A DNA stretch of 5,603 nt from Pseudomonadota bacterium. Lineage in GTDB: Bacteria; Pseudomonadota; Gammaproteobacteria; Burkholderiales; Sulfuricellaceae. Made by a program: the position numbers and the translations under genes. Each line of letters opens with the position of its first letter. Within the stretch, counting starts at the first letter, position 1. The notes under the pieces are model-generated. The model was not told the origin of the DNA and did not search any database. It saw nothing but the letters and a program-made list of their open reading frames with translations. The stretch lies in NCBI GenBank assembly GCA_021783895.1, contig JAJXTJ010000102.1, forward strand, positions 1 through 5,603. Direction: 5' to 3'. Shown here piece by piece: positions 5,544 through 5,603 of this stretch.

Positions 5544-5603
5544 ATGTCAGAGGTAAAGAAGGTTACATTGACGCCAGATGAGATTCGCACCGCCAGGAAT
5601 GCG
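5544..5603 (+). CDS. Start of an unidentified protein gene (3' end outside window)
   Basis: ATG at 5544 opens a frame that runs to the right edge for 20 codons: MSEVKKVTLTPDEIRTARNA. GAGGAG (5532-5537) lies 6 bases before it, a good Shine-Dalgarno site that supports this start. The visible residues are hydrophilic with no signal peptide, so a cytoplasmic protein is likely. Too little is present to name a family. It is transcribed away from the secreted protein gene, possibly from the promoter candidate at 5371-5399. Confidence 0.72.
   Translation, partial: MSEVKKVTLTPDEIRTARNA

Overview
The window looks like ordinary Gram-negative proteobacterial chromosome, most likely betaproteobacterial. 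Reasons are the moderately GC-rich coding sequence, strong Shine-Dalgarno sites before two of the genes, a Sec-type signal peptide, and protein motifs common in beta/gammaproteobacteria. This placement is from family resemblance only. No rRNA, tRNA, CRISPR array, insertion sequence or integrase was seen.

Layout, left to right. Positions 1-532 (minus strand) hold the N-terminal 177 residues of a circularly permuted type 2 ATP-grasp protein, whose 3' end lies beyond the left edge. After a 105-bp gap comes the dominant gene at 638-4027 (minus strand). It encodes an 1129-residue protein with an N-terminal bacterial transglutaminase-like module, whose Cys-His-Asp triad is intact, fused to a large DUF2126 putative amidoligase domain. 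Transcription runs from the DUF2126 gene into the ATP-grasp gene. Together they form the start of a known but biochemically uncharacterised amidoligase/transglutaminase peptide-modification locus; in related genomes such loci usually also carry an alpha-E (DUF403) gene and another transglutaminase, which would lie left of this window.

Positions 4028-4437 are noncoding and rich in short perfect inverted repeats. They probably contain the control region of the amidoligase operon. Positions 4438-5058 (minus strand) encode a 206-residue secreted protein with a signal peptide, five Gly-rich octapeptide repeats, an aromatic Trp/Tyr/Pro block and a C-terminal pair of cysteines in a YYC...YYPYV..C..GW motif.

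Positions 5059-5543 are a divergent intergenic region. It has several inverted repeats and a plausible plus-strand promoter (TTGACA, 17 bp, TATCTT) with a palindrome exactly between the two boxes. A new plus-strand gene begins at 5544 behind a good ribosome-binding site, but only 20 residues are visible and it cannot be identified.

Functionally, the two minus-strand enzymes probably act together in the cytoplasm, one or both forming amide bonds and the transglutaminase-like module hydrolysing or transferring them. The secreted Gly-rich protein is a separate transcriptional unit as far as the sequence shows; nothing direct links it to the enzymes.
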